Source of the DNA: Volvariella volvacea V23 | Lineage: Eukaryota > Basidiomycota > Agaricomycetes > Agaricales > Pluteaceae | Direction: 5' to 3' | DNA length: 64,000 bases | Assembly: GCA_000349905.1 (NCBI GenBank) | Contig: KB722739.1 | Span: 786,663 to 850,662 of the forward strand | Shown: in pieces, positions 1-12,060 of the stretch | How the letters are laid out: each line of letters opens with the position of its first letter | How positions within the stretch are numbered: the stretch's first letter is position 1 | The notes under the pieces: model-generated | Told to the model about the DNA's origin: nothing | Database searches by the model: none | What the model saw: only the letters and a program-made list of their open reading frames with translations | Translations under genes and position numbers: made by a program

Positions 1-478
1 CATCGTTCGTTATTGAGGTTCCTATCTCAGGTAAGCTACTTATTCTAGTTCTTAATGGGCCTCGTTTATCCTACATTATGCAGAGATAGGATTTGGAGAT
101 GACCAACTCGTCGATCTATCCATCATGCCTCATCTATCGTGTCTCACACTCGTTGGCGTAGATCTCCGAGGTGAATATCAATTCATCAGCTGGGCTATAG
201 CTCAGTTACGAAAAATTCCAAGAAACAACAAACTTCGCGAACTCCACCTCTGGTATTGTTTCGATCCCGATGATGTCTGGATAGATCGCACAAGGGATTG
301 GGATGCCTTAGACGACCACCTGGCCGATGAACGCTTCAAAGGGCTGAAACAGGTTTATATCCGGATGGATGTGGAATATGTACGCTCTGACATATCGACT
401 GTATCCTTTGTCAATAGCGTGCTTCGGAAGACGGGAGAACAAAAGTGCCTGAATGTTTCGATATCAGATTGTAAGTAA
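1..478 (+). CDS. F-box/LRR-like protein, 3' part (cut by window edge)
   Basis: This is the C-terminal part of a member of the F-box-like family repeated through the window. An exon ends at base 30 (CAG/GTAAGC), an intron runs 31-83 (ends TATGCAG), and the next exon is open from 84 to about 470. The encoded text has the family's leucine-rich signature: MPHLSCLTL, then a SWAIAQLRKIP block, then NKLRELHLW, then a DxLADERFKGLKQVYI block. The same order is seen in the intact copies at 25.5 and 30.2 kb. Family members carry an N-terminal F-box-like segment and would be SCF adaptors, but that end lies outside the window. The frame is intact where visible; a GTAAGT at about 471 suggests a short last exon near 560. 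Function beyond possible substrate binding is unknown. Confidence 0.6.
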
Positions 479-841
479 ACGAAACATTCACATTTTTATT
501 GCTATCTCACATGGACGCTGTGATAAGTTATTCTTTTGGACGCAGATTTCCCGGCTGTCAACTGTTAAGCACATGTTAAAAATTATCGATATTTCTACTT
601 ATTGTATAAGAGTTAGAGCAGCAAAGCTGTATCGGAACAAGTATTGACGTGTCTTTTGGCATATCCGCCTGGATTCCAGTCACATAGTTCTGTATGAAAT
701 AGCCATAAGTATCGATGAGGTTTCAGTCATTTTTTCTGCTTGCAAGCCACACGGAAGTGATAGTGATTTTTCCCAGATGCAGCCCCAAACAAATAAAGTC
801 CACTGCCTGGCTTTATGTCGAACCATCACCGGCGCTCGTTG

Positions 842-1976
842 CCTCAGGAACTCGCCGAGTCGATTCTCAGCCACCGGACAAACGAGAAAAGTGCCTAGAA
901 GGAATGCAATCTGGTTTCGTGCTCATTGACTTTGCCTTCACGACGATACTTATTCCATCATTTATCTTTCCTTCTCGAAAACTTTTCGGGATGCTGGCCT
1001 TGCTATCAACTGGCACATGAACAATCTCTGTGCTCTATCCCCATCTCATTTATCCGTTGTTCGATTAGTAGCCATTCAATGGTTGGGTTCAAGATATGAT
1101 TATGATCGTTTCTTGCTACTCAAACTGGAGATTCGAAGTTACTATGAGTTCGACTTGAACACGGCAGTCACGCAATCTGTTGTATGGAATAGGGATCTGC
1201 TTCAAGAGTGCTACCGTCCGACCATTACCGATCCCGAGCTCGTCAAATGTCGCCTATTCCAGTCAGACGACTTGGACGGGTGCACCTCTCTCATTCGTCT
1301 CACCTTCATGAATTACATTTTCTTCCCTCGGTAACTAACCTTACGCTGTTCATTTATGCTAAATATTTGCTCTTTAGGTCATTTACGATGCCAGGCAATC
1401 ATTTCAGCTTAATCCAACAAACGATTCCTCCAGCATCTCTCATGTGCATGAGATTTCAATCATCTGAAGTCTTTCGGAATTTGCGTGGAGCACTTAAGGG
1501 AATATGAAGAGTTTCTGTGCTTCATTGCATTCCTTCAAGCTCCGCCTCAGTATGCCCTAACATACATTCTGTTCATTGCCATTCCTAATTATCATATTTC
1601 TAGCTATCAGAGGAGTCGACACCTCACTGAAGATTTATATTCCTGGGATGATCGCACAATTAGGTAAGGTTCTTGCTCCTAACAGTCTGCAAGAAATCCA
1701 TTTCCGGGGTCACACTTATCGATGCTGTCTCTGGATACCATTCAAGACCAAGATTGGCACATGCTCTCTAGCCGTCTAGCGGATAAGAGATTTAACGGCT
1801 TAAGGCTCGTCTATATCAAGACCCATGTCCTGGAAGATAACTAGATTGGGGATGTTGTCCAATCGTTCGATGTGCTTTCAAAGGCAGGGGAGTGGAAGGC
1901 GGTACATATTGGCGTATTGAATATGCAATATAGGTGGCTTTTGCTTTCGTTCTTCAACTGCCAAGGCCTCACGTAG
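842..1976 (+). pseudogene. F-box/LRR-like pseudogene
   Basis: A decayed full-length copy of the local F-box-like family. Near 842 the frame reads PQELAESILSH, the family F-box start, followed after about eight codons by an in-frame TAG and then a recognisable CNLVSCSL...RRYLFHHLSF block. The middle part at 1190-1330 reads LLQECYRPTITDPEL...CTSLIRL, matching the ECCRPTVNRLSL...ACASLPHL block of the intact copy at 26 kb. The C-terminal part appears in yet other frames: IPGMIAQLGKV near 1640 and RLADKRFNGLRLVYIK near 1770. At least three frame changes and two stops break it. It is on the same strand as the edge fragment, consistent with tandem duplication and decay. Confidence 0.7.
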
Positions 1977-3415
1977 ATCCAATGGGAAACGTTAGAGAAG
2001 GACATCAGATGTTTGTATATTGGACATGATGGACCATTAGTGGTGATTAGCAGGTCGGGAAGATGTATGTTTCCGGGTCCCAGAGGTAAATTTCTGTCTA
2101 AGAAAGACGAAGTAGGGCTTATCAGAATGACTTGAACGGATTGTATCTATACTAATTGTGACCAGCAATCTTTACAGTCGCCTAATCGGGTTTTTTCACG
2201 CCTGGAACCACGAGCTAGAGCCCATAACAGCGTCTCCCAGCATGTCCTTTTTAGGCAGGTACAGCAATACTCCTAGTGTTGCCAAGTCCCGTACTATCGC
2301 TCAAGTGTCCAAATGTCACTGGGCCTACACGATATTGGCGTAGCGTCACCTCTCCGCCATAGATGCTATAAAAGCCCATTCAAACGAACTAGACTCCTTG
2401 CCCTTGCACTCACATCACGCCTCCCTCAGGTTTCGTACCAAACAACACCATATGACACTACTTCATTCATGCTCTATACTCCATCTATGCTGCAACGTTC
2501 TCGTCGTTCACCCTATGCAATGCATAATTCACTGTCGCTTTACTTTGGCGCCACCGCATGCTAAGCGGCGTCGTTAGATGACGACGGCGTAGATGGGAGC
2601 AGCAGCACGGCACTCAATCATCCGTGAAGCTTTGAAGCCCTGGTGTCACCGGTGTTACTAGGTTCTTGATGCTGTAGGAGAGGGAAGAATCTTTTGATTC
2701 TTTCCTTGTGATGGAACTAAATCCTACCGCAAGTGGTCACCTACACTCTTTCAACTACACATTCATTCCTATTCAGTCGTCAGTTTTGTCTCTATTTGGA
2801 TCTCAATCAACTATTTACTCACGTACTACATCCACCACTAGGCTGTGCTCGCTGGAGCAGCACCCAGGATTATACCACCCAGTTCCTGGAGTCTTCCTCC
2901 CTCATTGTTATCATCCCATCCATTACCCTCCCGACCGCCAAGAGCTTGATAGCGACTGTTGTAAATTATCTGTAATTATTTAGAGCTTTAGATGCGCACC
3001 ATAGAGTTATAGATATGCTGTAAACTACTTTGGGGTCAAGTAGGTTACCGCTAGCTGATTAGAAACAAACGTGTATATTGTGGGATTCAAAGTTCATAAT
3101 CGGGATGGTGTGCAGTCACGGTATGTGTGGCGTGAGAATTGATTTGATGACTGCTTCTCCGTCGCTCCATTTGCCACCACACTTACATGTTTTATAAATC
3201 TGGTTATTCAAGCCAACCAACCGCTTTAACGCAGCGCGTACACCTGGAAATACTAGGTGAGCTAACAAAATATCCTTAGTTCTTGGCTCATTGCTGTGAA
3301 TAGGTGACGCCAACGGCGAAAAAATGTCATTGGCAAGTCATTGGGTATGTTACAGCGTGCACCTTCCATAGCCATACAGACTAAAGCTTGATAGCATGAA
3401 AAGACTTACTCTCAG
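1977..3415. other. Gene-poor stretch with an orphan TATA box
   Basis: No recognisable gene. Short open frames at 2313-2564 and 2708-2983 have no family features and most start at non-ATG codons. A well-formed TATA box at 2367 is not followed by a convincing coding exon. The stretch could hold the missing 5' exons of the GTPase-like remnant that begins at 3416, but none could be supported. Confidence 0.4.
2367..2373 (+). promoter_or_regulatory. TATA box without a clear gene
   Basis: TATAAAA, followed by a pyrimidine-rich leader and ATG codons at 2452 and 2470, the geometry seen upstream of the GH7 and M35 genes in this window. The downstream frames end after about 30-40 codons and are not recognised, so this may be the promoter of a lost gene or chance. 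Confidence 0.3.
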
Positions 3416-3724
3416 AATGCCTACACCTATCGCTTTTACGTGGCTGAAGATGAAAAGACTGCCACAGATATTTCCATCGTGGCGTTTGACGTGAGCGAGT
3501 GGTCCACCCTCAACCGTTCTCTGCTGAACGAACTCGCCAATAAGACCGTCCCCATCTGTGTTGTTGGTACAAATATCGATGCTCTGGAAAAAAAGGTCCT
3601 CCACCCTGATCTTCGAACCCTACACGACCGGCGATACTTTGCATATTACTATAATACTGAGTATGTTCCCGCTAATACCCAGACGGGTGAAGGAATTCGT
3701 GACCTTATGCAAACGATAGGTTAG
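3416..3724 (+). pseudogene. Ran-like small GTPase, C-terminal fragment
   Basis: An open exon after a good acceptor (CTCTCAG). It reads as the second half of a Ras-superfamily GTPase: an SIVAFDVSEW strand, then VPICVVGTNID at the G4 position, where the canonical NKxD has become TNID, then a basic and aromatic block (DRRYFAYYYN) like the HRKKNLQYY block of Ran, then NTQTGEGIRDL near the G5/SAK position and a final helix. The P-loop, switch I and switch II parts are not found upstream. Loss of the G4 Asn-Lys and absence of the N-terminal half suggest a nonfunctional relic or a strongly diverged Ran-like paralog. Assignment to Ran rather than another Ras family rests on the basic/aromatic block only. 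Confidence 0.5.
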
Positions 3725-3966
3725 ATGTTCTCCTTCTTTCTAACTCGTGTCACTTGACCTCCTTTCCAGTTGAAAAACTTTATCCCCAACCCCTCCTTCG
3801 CTCTAGAACCATCAGTGATCGTTTGCTATTGCTGAAAGATGCATTCATGGGCCTGATATTGGACTGGATGGCTGCACTATTCCAATTGCCTCGTCCGCCT
3901 ACAGATGCACCAATATGCGCTATTTCCCGCACCATTTTACTTGGGTAACGCCTCTTTAGGAACTAG

Positions 3967-4305
3967 AATTGCCATCTATCGCTCCTTCACGAAAAGGATC
4001 CAGCGAACCCCCGTAACCCCCCGGTCAATAATGACTGGTTATTCGTCTTCAATCACGGAGATCTCAATAGATCAAACATTTTGATTGACACGAAAGGGTC
4101 TGTGTGGTTGATTGATTGGGCAGCGGCAGGATTTTATCCTGCTGCCATTGAGTCACTGGCGATGGATGATGAATACGGTGTGAAAAAGGGTAAAGTGCCT
4201 AAATCTTGGGTAGATTACCGAGAATTTATTGTTGGGAAGTGTAGTGAAGCAGAGGTGCGGTTCTGGCGCTATGTAACAAGTACAATACAAGCATCGCCAG
4301 CATAA
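3967..4305 (+). pseudogene. APH-type phosphotransferase, C-terminal fragment
   Basis: The frame open from 3967 contains FVFNHGDLNRSNILID and then VWLIDWAAAGFYP. This is the catalytic loop (HGDLxxxN, Asp as base) and the metal-binding IDW/F motif of the aminoglycoside phosphotransferase/choline kinase-like fold, common as large uncharacterised families in agaricomycete genomes. It ends normally about 50 residues later. The N-lobe (nucleotide-binding strands) is not visible upstream; frame 1 has a TAA at 3949 and a TAG at 3964. Either an unrecognised upstream exon joins here or, more likely, this is a truncated relic. The substrate cannot be inferred. Confidence 0.6.
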
Positions 4306-4603
4306 TTTATTCACATCCGTATTTGGCTTTCATTTTTACTCTAGGGCAGGTATAACATCACCGAAGGAGGTACCTACAATTGGTGGGTATGGGATACTAT
4401 CCCTCGCCCCTTGTAAACCCATTTTACTTCTTTAGTGACAATTTCCATGTCCAACTTGAATTTGGCGGGCCTAAAGGAGAAGAAGGTGATGGATGAATAT
4501 AAAGAGCAAATACCGATCACGATCTAGCACAGTTTTAGCACCCAACTCTGCGCTGCAACACTTTGCATTTTATCCCCTCAGTCCTAGAGTCCGGTGCCGC
4601 AGC

Positions 4604-5907
4604 ATGCCCATCCTCCCTCAAGTCCGCGTCGACGTTCCCCAGGAGCTCGTGAGGTCCATCATCGAATATCTTGCATTTGATAAGGCTGCAATTAGAGCTT
4701 GCACTTGCGTATTTAGGAGCTTCTCTGTTGCTGCTCAGCGTCACTTTTTCCACCACGTAAAGCTCGTATTCGAGGGCGTTGACGAATGGTATTCACCGAA
4801 GAACGAGAAAGTTACCGTTCGTATGCAAAAAATTTGTCACGTCCAACCATGATTCCTATCTCTAGTTCGCTCCCTGGAGGTCTGTGTGGGCGGTAATGCT
4901 ACCATCGAGCATCAACTGTTACTCACTACCATAAGACTTCTGGCCAACCTCGATCGCGTCAAAGTCTCTGCTCCGTTTGAATGGACGCCCGCTACGAAAA
5001 CCTATATCCATACCCGTTTGGATGAGGAATTCTTGGACGTGATTTGTCGCCCAACCATAACAGACCTCGCATTAGTTGGGTCATACATACTGCCCCTTCA
5101 TCTCTTACTGAGATATACCTCATTGTGCCACTTACCTCTCTCCCACTTTACGATCTTGCATCCATAGCAGGCGACCCTGTACCATCTCTACGCATTCCAC
5201 TGAAGTCCTTGTATATCGGTCCAACTGTTCCCCCAGCTCTTGACAGCATAGGTGCCTTGCAGTTCCTTGGGCTTCCTCAATGTCCCTTTGACCATCGTCA
5301 CCTGGAATCCTTCGCCTCCGACGCACCACCATCAAACGAGTATAATCAGTTCACATCTTTCACGAAAAGTCTTCTATGCGGTATCCCATCGCTTGCAATT
5401 GACTCCCCTATGGGTTGTACGTCAAAATCTTGGTTCCTCTCCCAAACCTGAAATAATGTCCATGCACTCTATATAGCTGATAACCCCGCATTCCTAAATG
5501 CAAAGCCCTTGGCGGCGCTGTCCAGAATGCCACCACTGACTTGTTTAACACTTTCGTTTTTGGGAACCTTTCCTGCCAATATTTCTCACATCTCTTGGGT
5601 AATTGCGCAGCTAAAATGCCTCCCCATCAGTAATCAACTGCAGACGTTTAATTTGTGGGTGCAGCTCATCCAGGATGGGACGATCGCCACAATCGCAGAA
5701 CAAAAATGGGAAATACTGGACCTTTATTTGAACGAAAGGAAATTCGAAGCACTGAAATCGGTTCACTTGAGGGTACACATACCCTCTTCGTCCTTCAATC
5801 TAGGACCAGCTCATAAAGCGGAAGCAATCCGTGCATTTCTGGGTGCATTTGGTGAAACGGTTGCCACGAAATCGCTGCTTGTTGACGTGTTGGCGGCGGG
5901 ATGTAAG
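4604..5907 (+). pseudogene. F-box/LRR-like pseudogene
   Basis: Starts with ATG and the family F-box segment (VPQELVRSIIEYL, then RACTCVFRSFSVAAQRHFF). The frame is lost near 4840: the expected leucine-rich continuation resumes in another frame after a TAG and runs to a conserved CRPTITDLALVGS block near 5050. A second frame change near 5150 leads to IPLKSLYIG and CPFDHRHLESF. The conserved phase-1 donor (GGTT/GTACGT) is present near 5415, and the last exon, ending near 5907, carries MPPLTCLTL, ISWVIAQLK and LNERKFEALKSVHL. Splice sites match the intact copies, so the architecture is complete but at least two frameshifts destroy the product. Confidence 0.7.
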
Positions 5908-8443
5908 TCAAAACTGGTCTACGCCGTCTGTTGGGTGCACTGAATTAACACATACCTTCAGTCACTAGCCTTGATCATAGGTTTCCAAACCCTTCTTTCT
6001 ATCTCTAGAATGTGTTTTCCAGATAAAGTACGTCATTCATAAAAGTCCAGGAAATCGTGTCTCTACACAATATCTGATGCCCTTTATTGTAAGCCTGACC
6101 TCGTCACAGCTTCCTCTCCAGTCACGTCACATTGCATCTTTGTCCTGTACTTCGTAGATCCCCAGAACAGAGCGTGGTCCTGTTCATTTGAGTGACCACG
6201 CCCGCCCTCAGTGAGTCCTGCATAGCCAGCAGGATTACAATTATAGTTGGGTCGGCAAAAAGTCGTACAGTCTACAACTCCAGAAATGCTCAATTTCGCC
6301 TTGTGTGCAACCTCGATGCTGCTCTTGGACTAGCATGGACTACCATAAGAGTTGTCTCAAATGATTCTGTCAATTACTTTACCAAGGGTATCTTTGTCAT
6401 CGCCAGTGCCGCCCCTATTTTTCAGAAGGATTATTCAATTGAGAGTGCTTTCTGGTAACCTGTTGATTTTGTTCTTGTATTGCATTGCTCGAGTTATGCT
6501 GTTGCACATAGCCCTTTACCCCCTTTTCGTCCTCCTTCCTCGCATTTTGATCTTGTTTCAAGGAGACATTTGAGGTTTTGTGCTTGGCCCTTGTCTCCCC
6601 TAGCCGACCTGTAACGTAATAGGACTCCTGTGTTCTCAAATAACATATTGAACCCTCCACGCTCTCTCCGACTAAGTCGAGCTCGCTTGGTACGGAAGCC
6701 CAACGGGACCCATTCTGCGACGTAATAGCTGCGGACGAGACTATCAGCTTGCAAGTTAAGTACCGAATAACTCCCAATTGGGGACACAGCATTGGTCAGG
6801 GGACGTGATAATAGATCTCCTTGAAAGGAGTGGGAATCAAAAGGTTGATGGCGCGCCGAAATGTCCATCGCCAAGATCGTGTGCGCACCCACAATGTACC
6901 GAGAGGCAGCACGGTGATCTCGATGTCGAGTCCGATATATACAGCAACGTTTTTTTTTATTGTGCAGTTGACACTGGATCACCTTCATGATCATCGTCAG
7001 GTATAGATTTAAGCATGAGCGATGTGGCTTGCACACATGCCAATGAACAAAGGAGAGAGGGAGGGGAGGAAGGAGATAAATGATGAGTCCATGATAATTG
7101 AGAACCAGAGAAGTCGTTACTGATATAAAGGTGCGGAAGAGATTATTAAATCACAGTAAGGGTGAGGGGGAAAGCGTAGGGATAGATGCGAATGGAGACG
7201 GTGGAGAGGGATATCGGCCCAAACGGTTGTCATGACGCAGAGAGAAACAAAAACCTAAACCTAAACCCAAACGAAAACTCGCCAGCCAAGGAGGGGGAAG
7301 GGACGAAATGGACAAAACGAACCATCCAAAAGCAGGGACAAAGGGGAGATATCGAGCGGGAAAAGAAATGAAGGGTTGTGAAGGAAAATTGCTGACGACA
7401 GCATCTAAACATTTCGGGCATTTTGGAAGTAAAACGCTGGTAGCTAGTGAGCAAGTGAAAATCCCATAGTGTTCACTAGTAGCAAATGAAAAGAGGGAAA
7501 GGTGAACACTGTAACTGTCCGTTCCGTGAAGTGTCAATTGGAGAATAGAGCAAAATAGCAGAGATGCAAATAGAATTCGTGACGTGCGAAAGAGAAGGAA
7601 AGAAAAAGAAAGAGAGGGTAACATGAAAGAAAGAGAGAAGAACAAGCGTAGGTATCGGGTAGAAAAAGGACAACAGAGAAATAATCATCAGACCCCAGAG
7701 TTCGGAATAGATATATATTACGACAGGCTAGGGTATTCGACCTAGGACTTGCTCATTTTGCGGGTTGATGGATTAGAGTGGGACAATGGTTGTGACTTGT
7801 CAGCGTGCTGGAAATGTTGTGGGTCGTCGTGTCGTTGGATCGGATGTAGAGGATTAGTTAGGTACAATTGGGGGTGAAAATAGGGTAGGTGGTGATAGGA
7901 TGGTCTGGGTGGTTCGGGTTTCATGAATCGGGCCAGGTCCGGAGCAGGGATGACCTGACAAGCGAGGAAATGATATTGAGGGTTCAGGACGATAGGGGGT
8001 TCCTGTGGTATGCGATGCGTAATATACGGATGAAAGGGCGAAATGATGCGAGAGGGTAGGGGGTATAAGAGGTGAAAGCAAGAGTCACATAGTGTAAACG
8101 AGGAACGACTGTGATACTAAATGAGTGTAGAGGCTTGAAAGAATGCGACAGCGAGAAAGAGTGTGTCTAGGCGGTCGAAATTGAACAGCGCTTTTGATCT
8201 TCCCTCTGATGCCGCAACGTGGCAGCTGGCTACGGCATGGCCGGACCCCATCGATTGGGTTGGACCGAAAAGAATGTGTCAACCCTTCACCAGGAATCCG
8301 GTCGTGACTATGACGAAGATTGTGAAAGAGCAGAACCGAATATCCTCCCTCTACGTTGTAACGAGGATGAGAGCCCTCTGATTCTACAAAACATGGTCAA
8401 CATCCACCACAAACGAGCCACGATACGATAAAGTAGGGAACAC
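5908..8443. other. Long gene-poor stretch
   Basis: No gene recognised over about 2.5 kb. From about 7000 to 8100 the plus strand is strongly purine-rich (GGGAGAGG/GAAAGAG runs), which gives long but compositionally biased Ser/Phe/Leu-rich frames on the minus strand. A 180-codon minus-strand frame at 6494-7036 has no domain-like features. Part of this stretch is presumably the 3' untranslated region of the minus-strand gene that ends at 8444. Confidence 0.4.
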
Positions 8444-10258
8444 TCACTGCCTTGCCCTTACGCCCGGAACTACTGGATCTACAGCTCCGACACCAGTTCC
8501 ATCATCGACACCTGTCCCAACTCCAGTGCCGGTGCCAGTTGTGCCGGTCCCGACACCTGTTCCAGCACCGGTACCGGTACCTACACCAGTCCCGACGCCT
8601 GTACCCGCACCTGTAGGATCCGTCGTCGTAGGATCGGTAACACCCGTGCCAGCTCCAGTGCCCGTCCCAACGCCCGTACCAGTCCCGGTTCCCACGCCGC
8701 CAACGCCAGTGCCATCGTCTGTTGTATCCGTGTCATCCACCTCATCGGTGGGGTCCAAATCGGTTTCCGTACCAGTGCCTACTCCCGTTGTTCCAGTGCC
8801 CACTGTGGTAGAAGTAGTAGTCTGCGGCGTTACGACCCGAGTAGTCGTCTGCGTCGGCGTTTGCGCAGGCGGCGGCAGTCTGGTATTCGTACCCACAACC
8901 GAACTCACGGAAGCAGGACCATTCACCGTATCCTCAAAAGGCAGCTCTACCGCTTGTCCAGTAGAATTGATCCTTGTGTTGCCGACGATTTTCGCATTCC
9001 TGCCATCATCGTTCACGAAGGATATGACTGGATATGCAACGAAGAGGGTCAAGAGGGCAAGGAGGAGGATGATGATTGTCGCGATGTTTGCTACGCCTCG
9101 CCAGCCAATTAAGCGCGATTTGCCGTTACTGAGATAATAGAACAGAGAACCGGAGTGGAGGGATGATGACAGAGTTGATGGTAAATGTCAGCCATGAACA
9201 AAAAAGGATAGCAACGGCGTGCAAACGAGTACTTACTCTTCATTGGGATCATGAAGCACGTCTTCAGCGTCCGTAGGGCCTATCTCGTCCATCTCGGGAT
9301 CGTAAGCATACGCCACCAGGCCGCGCTCAGTCGTGTGTTGAAGCGCAGCAGGGTACTTTGAATCCGATGACAGGGACAGTATGCTGTCGGAATTTGACAC
9401 CAGCGACGCTCTATTTCCCATACTCGAAAAAACGTTTGGAGGGACTAGTAGCCCCTGCTCGTCCGAGGTCATCTGGGAGCCGAGGGTGTTGTATGAGTTT
9501 TCCGTGAGATGCTGTGAATGACGGGCGCTTGGCGGAGCGGAGGTGTTGAACGGCGCATCGTCTGCGAGACGGTAAAGAATCATTGAGCCGCGAGAGGTGA
9601 GAGTACCAGGAAGCGGCGATGCTGACGACAGAGCACGAGATTCTTCCGACGCTATACGGGCAATGTGCGTACTGCCTCTTGAGCCAGGTCGGGAAAATGG
9701 TGATGGGCCGAGTGGCGAAGGCGAAAAAGTCCGTGACGTTGGCGATGTTAGAGGGGGACGGAAGGAGGATGGCACTGATGGTGAGGTTGGCGATCGCGGG
9801 TCATTATTGTTGGATGAGGTCCGTGAGTTTAGAGATTGGGCCAGCGTTGAGGATGAGGATGAAGTACCACTATTTGAGGGTGCCGACGTTGGTGGATTGT
9901 TGTTGGCAGGTAAAGAGTGGGAGGATGACATTCCGTGTAATTTTGAAAGAGGGATGATGTCTTGTGATAACGTAGAAACGGGCTGAAGGACAGGAGAATT
10001 GGGAGCGGAATCGAAGGGAGATTGGTGTACTGGTTGGTATTGTTGGTGGAGAAGGGGAGGGGGCGCAAGGGAAGTGTGGGAAGGAGGAGGGAGGTCTTTG
10101 ATAGGACGAGGTCCGTGAAAAAGACCTTGGAAAGAGGAACGACGAGAGACGTCGGGAGAAGGAGTATTGGTCGCAGTTGATGAGGGCAAGAAGGGGGTGT
10201 CAAACTCTACGTCCTCATAATTTCTCACCCGTGTTCCTTTTCGCGAGGATGCGGCCAT
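8444..10258 (-). CDS. KRE6/SKN1-like N-terminal membrane protein lacking the GH16 domain
   Basis: Two exons, complement(join(8444..9128,9237..10258)), 568 residues. Residues 1-340 are a Ser/Pro/Thr-rich cytosolic region ending in an acidic block ([22 protein letters not shown]) typical of basidiomycete SKN1/KRE6 beta-1,6-glucan synthesis proteins. It is followed by GWRGVANIA, one membrane span (about residues 350-380) and a lumenal stalk with NxS/T sites ([19 protein letters not shown]), so a type II membrane protein. In the family, a GH16-like catalytic domain starts right after this point. Here the chain instead runs into about 150 residues of Thr/Gly/Val-rich repeats and stops, with none of the GH16 DEF motifs. 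The intron is well defined (GTAAGT...TCTCAG). A possible further donor, GTAAGG, overlaps the last codons, so the true C-terminus may differ. Enzyme activity is unlikely; a cell-wall or secretory-pathway role is inferred. Confidence 0.7.
8480..8815. repeat. Imperfect minisatellite encoding a Thr/Gly/Val tail
   Basis: On the minus strand, short GGTACTGGT/GTTGGGACG-type units repeat imperfectly and encode runs of GTGVGTGTG type. The plus strand consequently shows a long Pro/Val frame. Lies in the last exon of the KRE6/SKN1-like gene. Units are degenerate, so slippage expansion followed by substitution is likely. Confidence 0.7.
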
Positions 10259-12060
10259 TGGTCAGCGACGGGGGGTGGCAACAAACAAGAGATTAGCGAT
10301 GCCTGGATGCAGAGCTGTGATGGGATTTAAGTAAGGAGCGCGAGGACGGGGAGATAAGACCTTGTTTTGCACGCTGACTCTATTGCTCGGAGGGTGCAAG
10401 GCTCATTCCCGCTGCCTGTTGGGCTGTACACCTGCCTTCCTTCTACTTTTGTCGCCTTTGCTCACCTCCCCTTGAACACCGGACCACGCAGGGCTCCCCT
10501 TATGGTAGCCTCCATATTTTTGTTTGTTGATTTTCGGTAAATCTGCGGCGTTGTCTCCCCGAAACGGTTCAGGGCCCAATCCATCACCCTATTTAACGCC
10601 TCAATTGCAGTGCCTGTCGTTGGAATCAAAGAGAAAACCAGCGCAGACAACGGGTCAGAAATAAGTCATCAAAGATAATTTGACGGACGATAACGCACCA
10701 GAACCGCCATGCGTCTCGCGCCAGCGCGCCTCCGACGGTAGGGGCCGACGACGTATCAGGGGTTAGCTCCGTAAGGGATTATTGATTCACCGTCATCGAT
10801 TTCGCCACATGCCTTCCCTGTGACTACAACCAAAAGTGCAGATGTCGCGAAGAGAATTGTGGGTGATGGGTGGCGTGTCAAGACAAGAAATATCCTAGAC
10901 AGTTGGCCATTCCCAGTGGCGGCCCCACACAGCCACGTCGACCTGAACTCGAGGCTCCTCGAGAACCCCCCAAAACTTCTGTCTCCACGTGCCCAGGAAG
11001 CTGCTCACGAACAAGCACGATTCATCGCGGATTCCGCAAACGACCCCAGTTAATGCAATGGGAGTATGAGCGTAATGCTCCACAGCTTCTCATGGACCAG
11101 GGATACTTATGAACGACAAGATGCATGTCAGTGTCATTCACAACCACCCCCAGGCGATAGTAAGGCCTCAACAGCTTGCAGACGTCAGTCACGACATCAA
11201 TATTCGGCTCTTATACCGCACCAGACAGCTATCTTTATCGCTGTACACACAGGGAGGCTGGACCCCCCAGATAGCACGTTGACAGGAAGGGCACAATGAC
11301 CGCATTGACCATGCGGGAGAGGCGCTTCTTTCCACGGTCTAGTCTCCATCACTCGCACTCATTTAGTCGGCCCGCCACAAGCTTCGTCTCACGGGAATCG
11401 GCCGCGGGTTCATAGGCGTTTGATGTACGCGACGCTCCAACGCAAAGAGGGGGGCCTCAGGTGTTCATAACCGACCACTTTACGTTCCCGAATCTAGCCT
11501 GAGCATGCATCACTTCATTCCTTTGGCTCTTATCTGCCCTTGGAGCTAGGGAGCTTGCACAGGGCCGTCCTCAAGTTAACCGCAATGCAACAGGGATTCG
11601 GTGAGCTGTCTATCGCGATCTGCAGAGTTGAATGTTCGCTTGCGGGCATGATTGATTGGCCGTGGTGACTTATAACACTCAGGGTGTTGGCGTTATCAGC
11701 AATCTCTACGAGCACCCCGACTCAATGGTCAAAGTATGACCACCGCCTAGACGCGTTCGCTGCAAGTTCGTCGTACTGGATTTTTCCAAGGATGTGAGCC
11801 CGAGACCACCATTCAAAACAAGGTGCTAATTGAATGACGTACCCAGATTGTGAGCTTGAACGATATTCCCGCTAAGCGTGCGATGATGTGGGTTGTATTA
11901 CCGGGTCCGACGGCCTATCAACGATTCCGGGCCGAGTTTTTACACAGGCTATTCGTTGCCCTTTTGCAACGGAGGCTTGACGTAGATTTCGAATCCAGAA
12001 CTAGGAGGTAAATAAAGACGCAGATCAGCTGCCACAAGATCTTGTTGTGCGCGTAATCAA
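10259..12060. other. Promoter and gene-poor stretch
   Basis: The first few hundred bases are the upstream region of the KRE6/SKN1-like gene. The rest has only short frames with no recognisable features. No transposon termini or repeats were seen. Confidence 0.4.

Noticed and set aside
6494..7036. Minus-strand 180-codon frame
   Set aside because: No domain-like texture, no splice partners, no paralog; probably chance.
7245..7272. Telomere-like CCTAAA repeats
   Set aside because: Only about three imperfect units inside a purine-rich stretch; no array, no subtelomeric context.
7151..7688. Minus-strand Ser/Phe/Leu-rich frames resembling membrane proteins
   Set aside because: Product of the GA-rich plus strand; composition rather than coding.
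8480..8815. CRISPR-like repeat array
   Set aside because: Units are short, degenerate, without spacers, and coding; the organism is a eukaryote.
8526..9137. Plus-strand 203-codon Pro/Val frame
   Set aside because: It is the antisense of the Thr/Gly/Val repeat exon of the minus-strand KRE6/SKN1-like gene and arises from the repeat.
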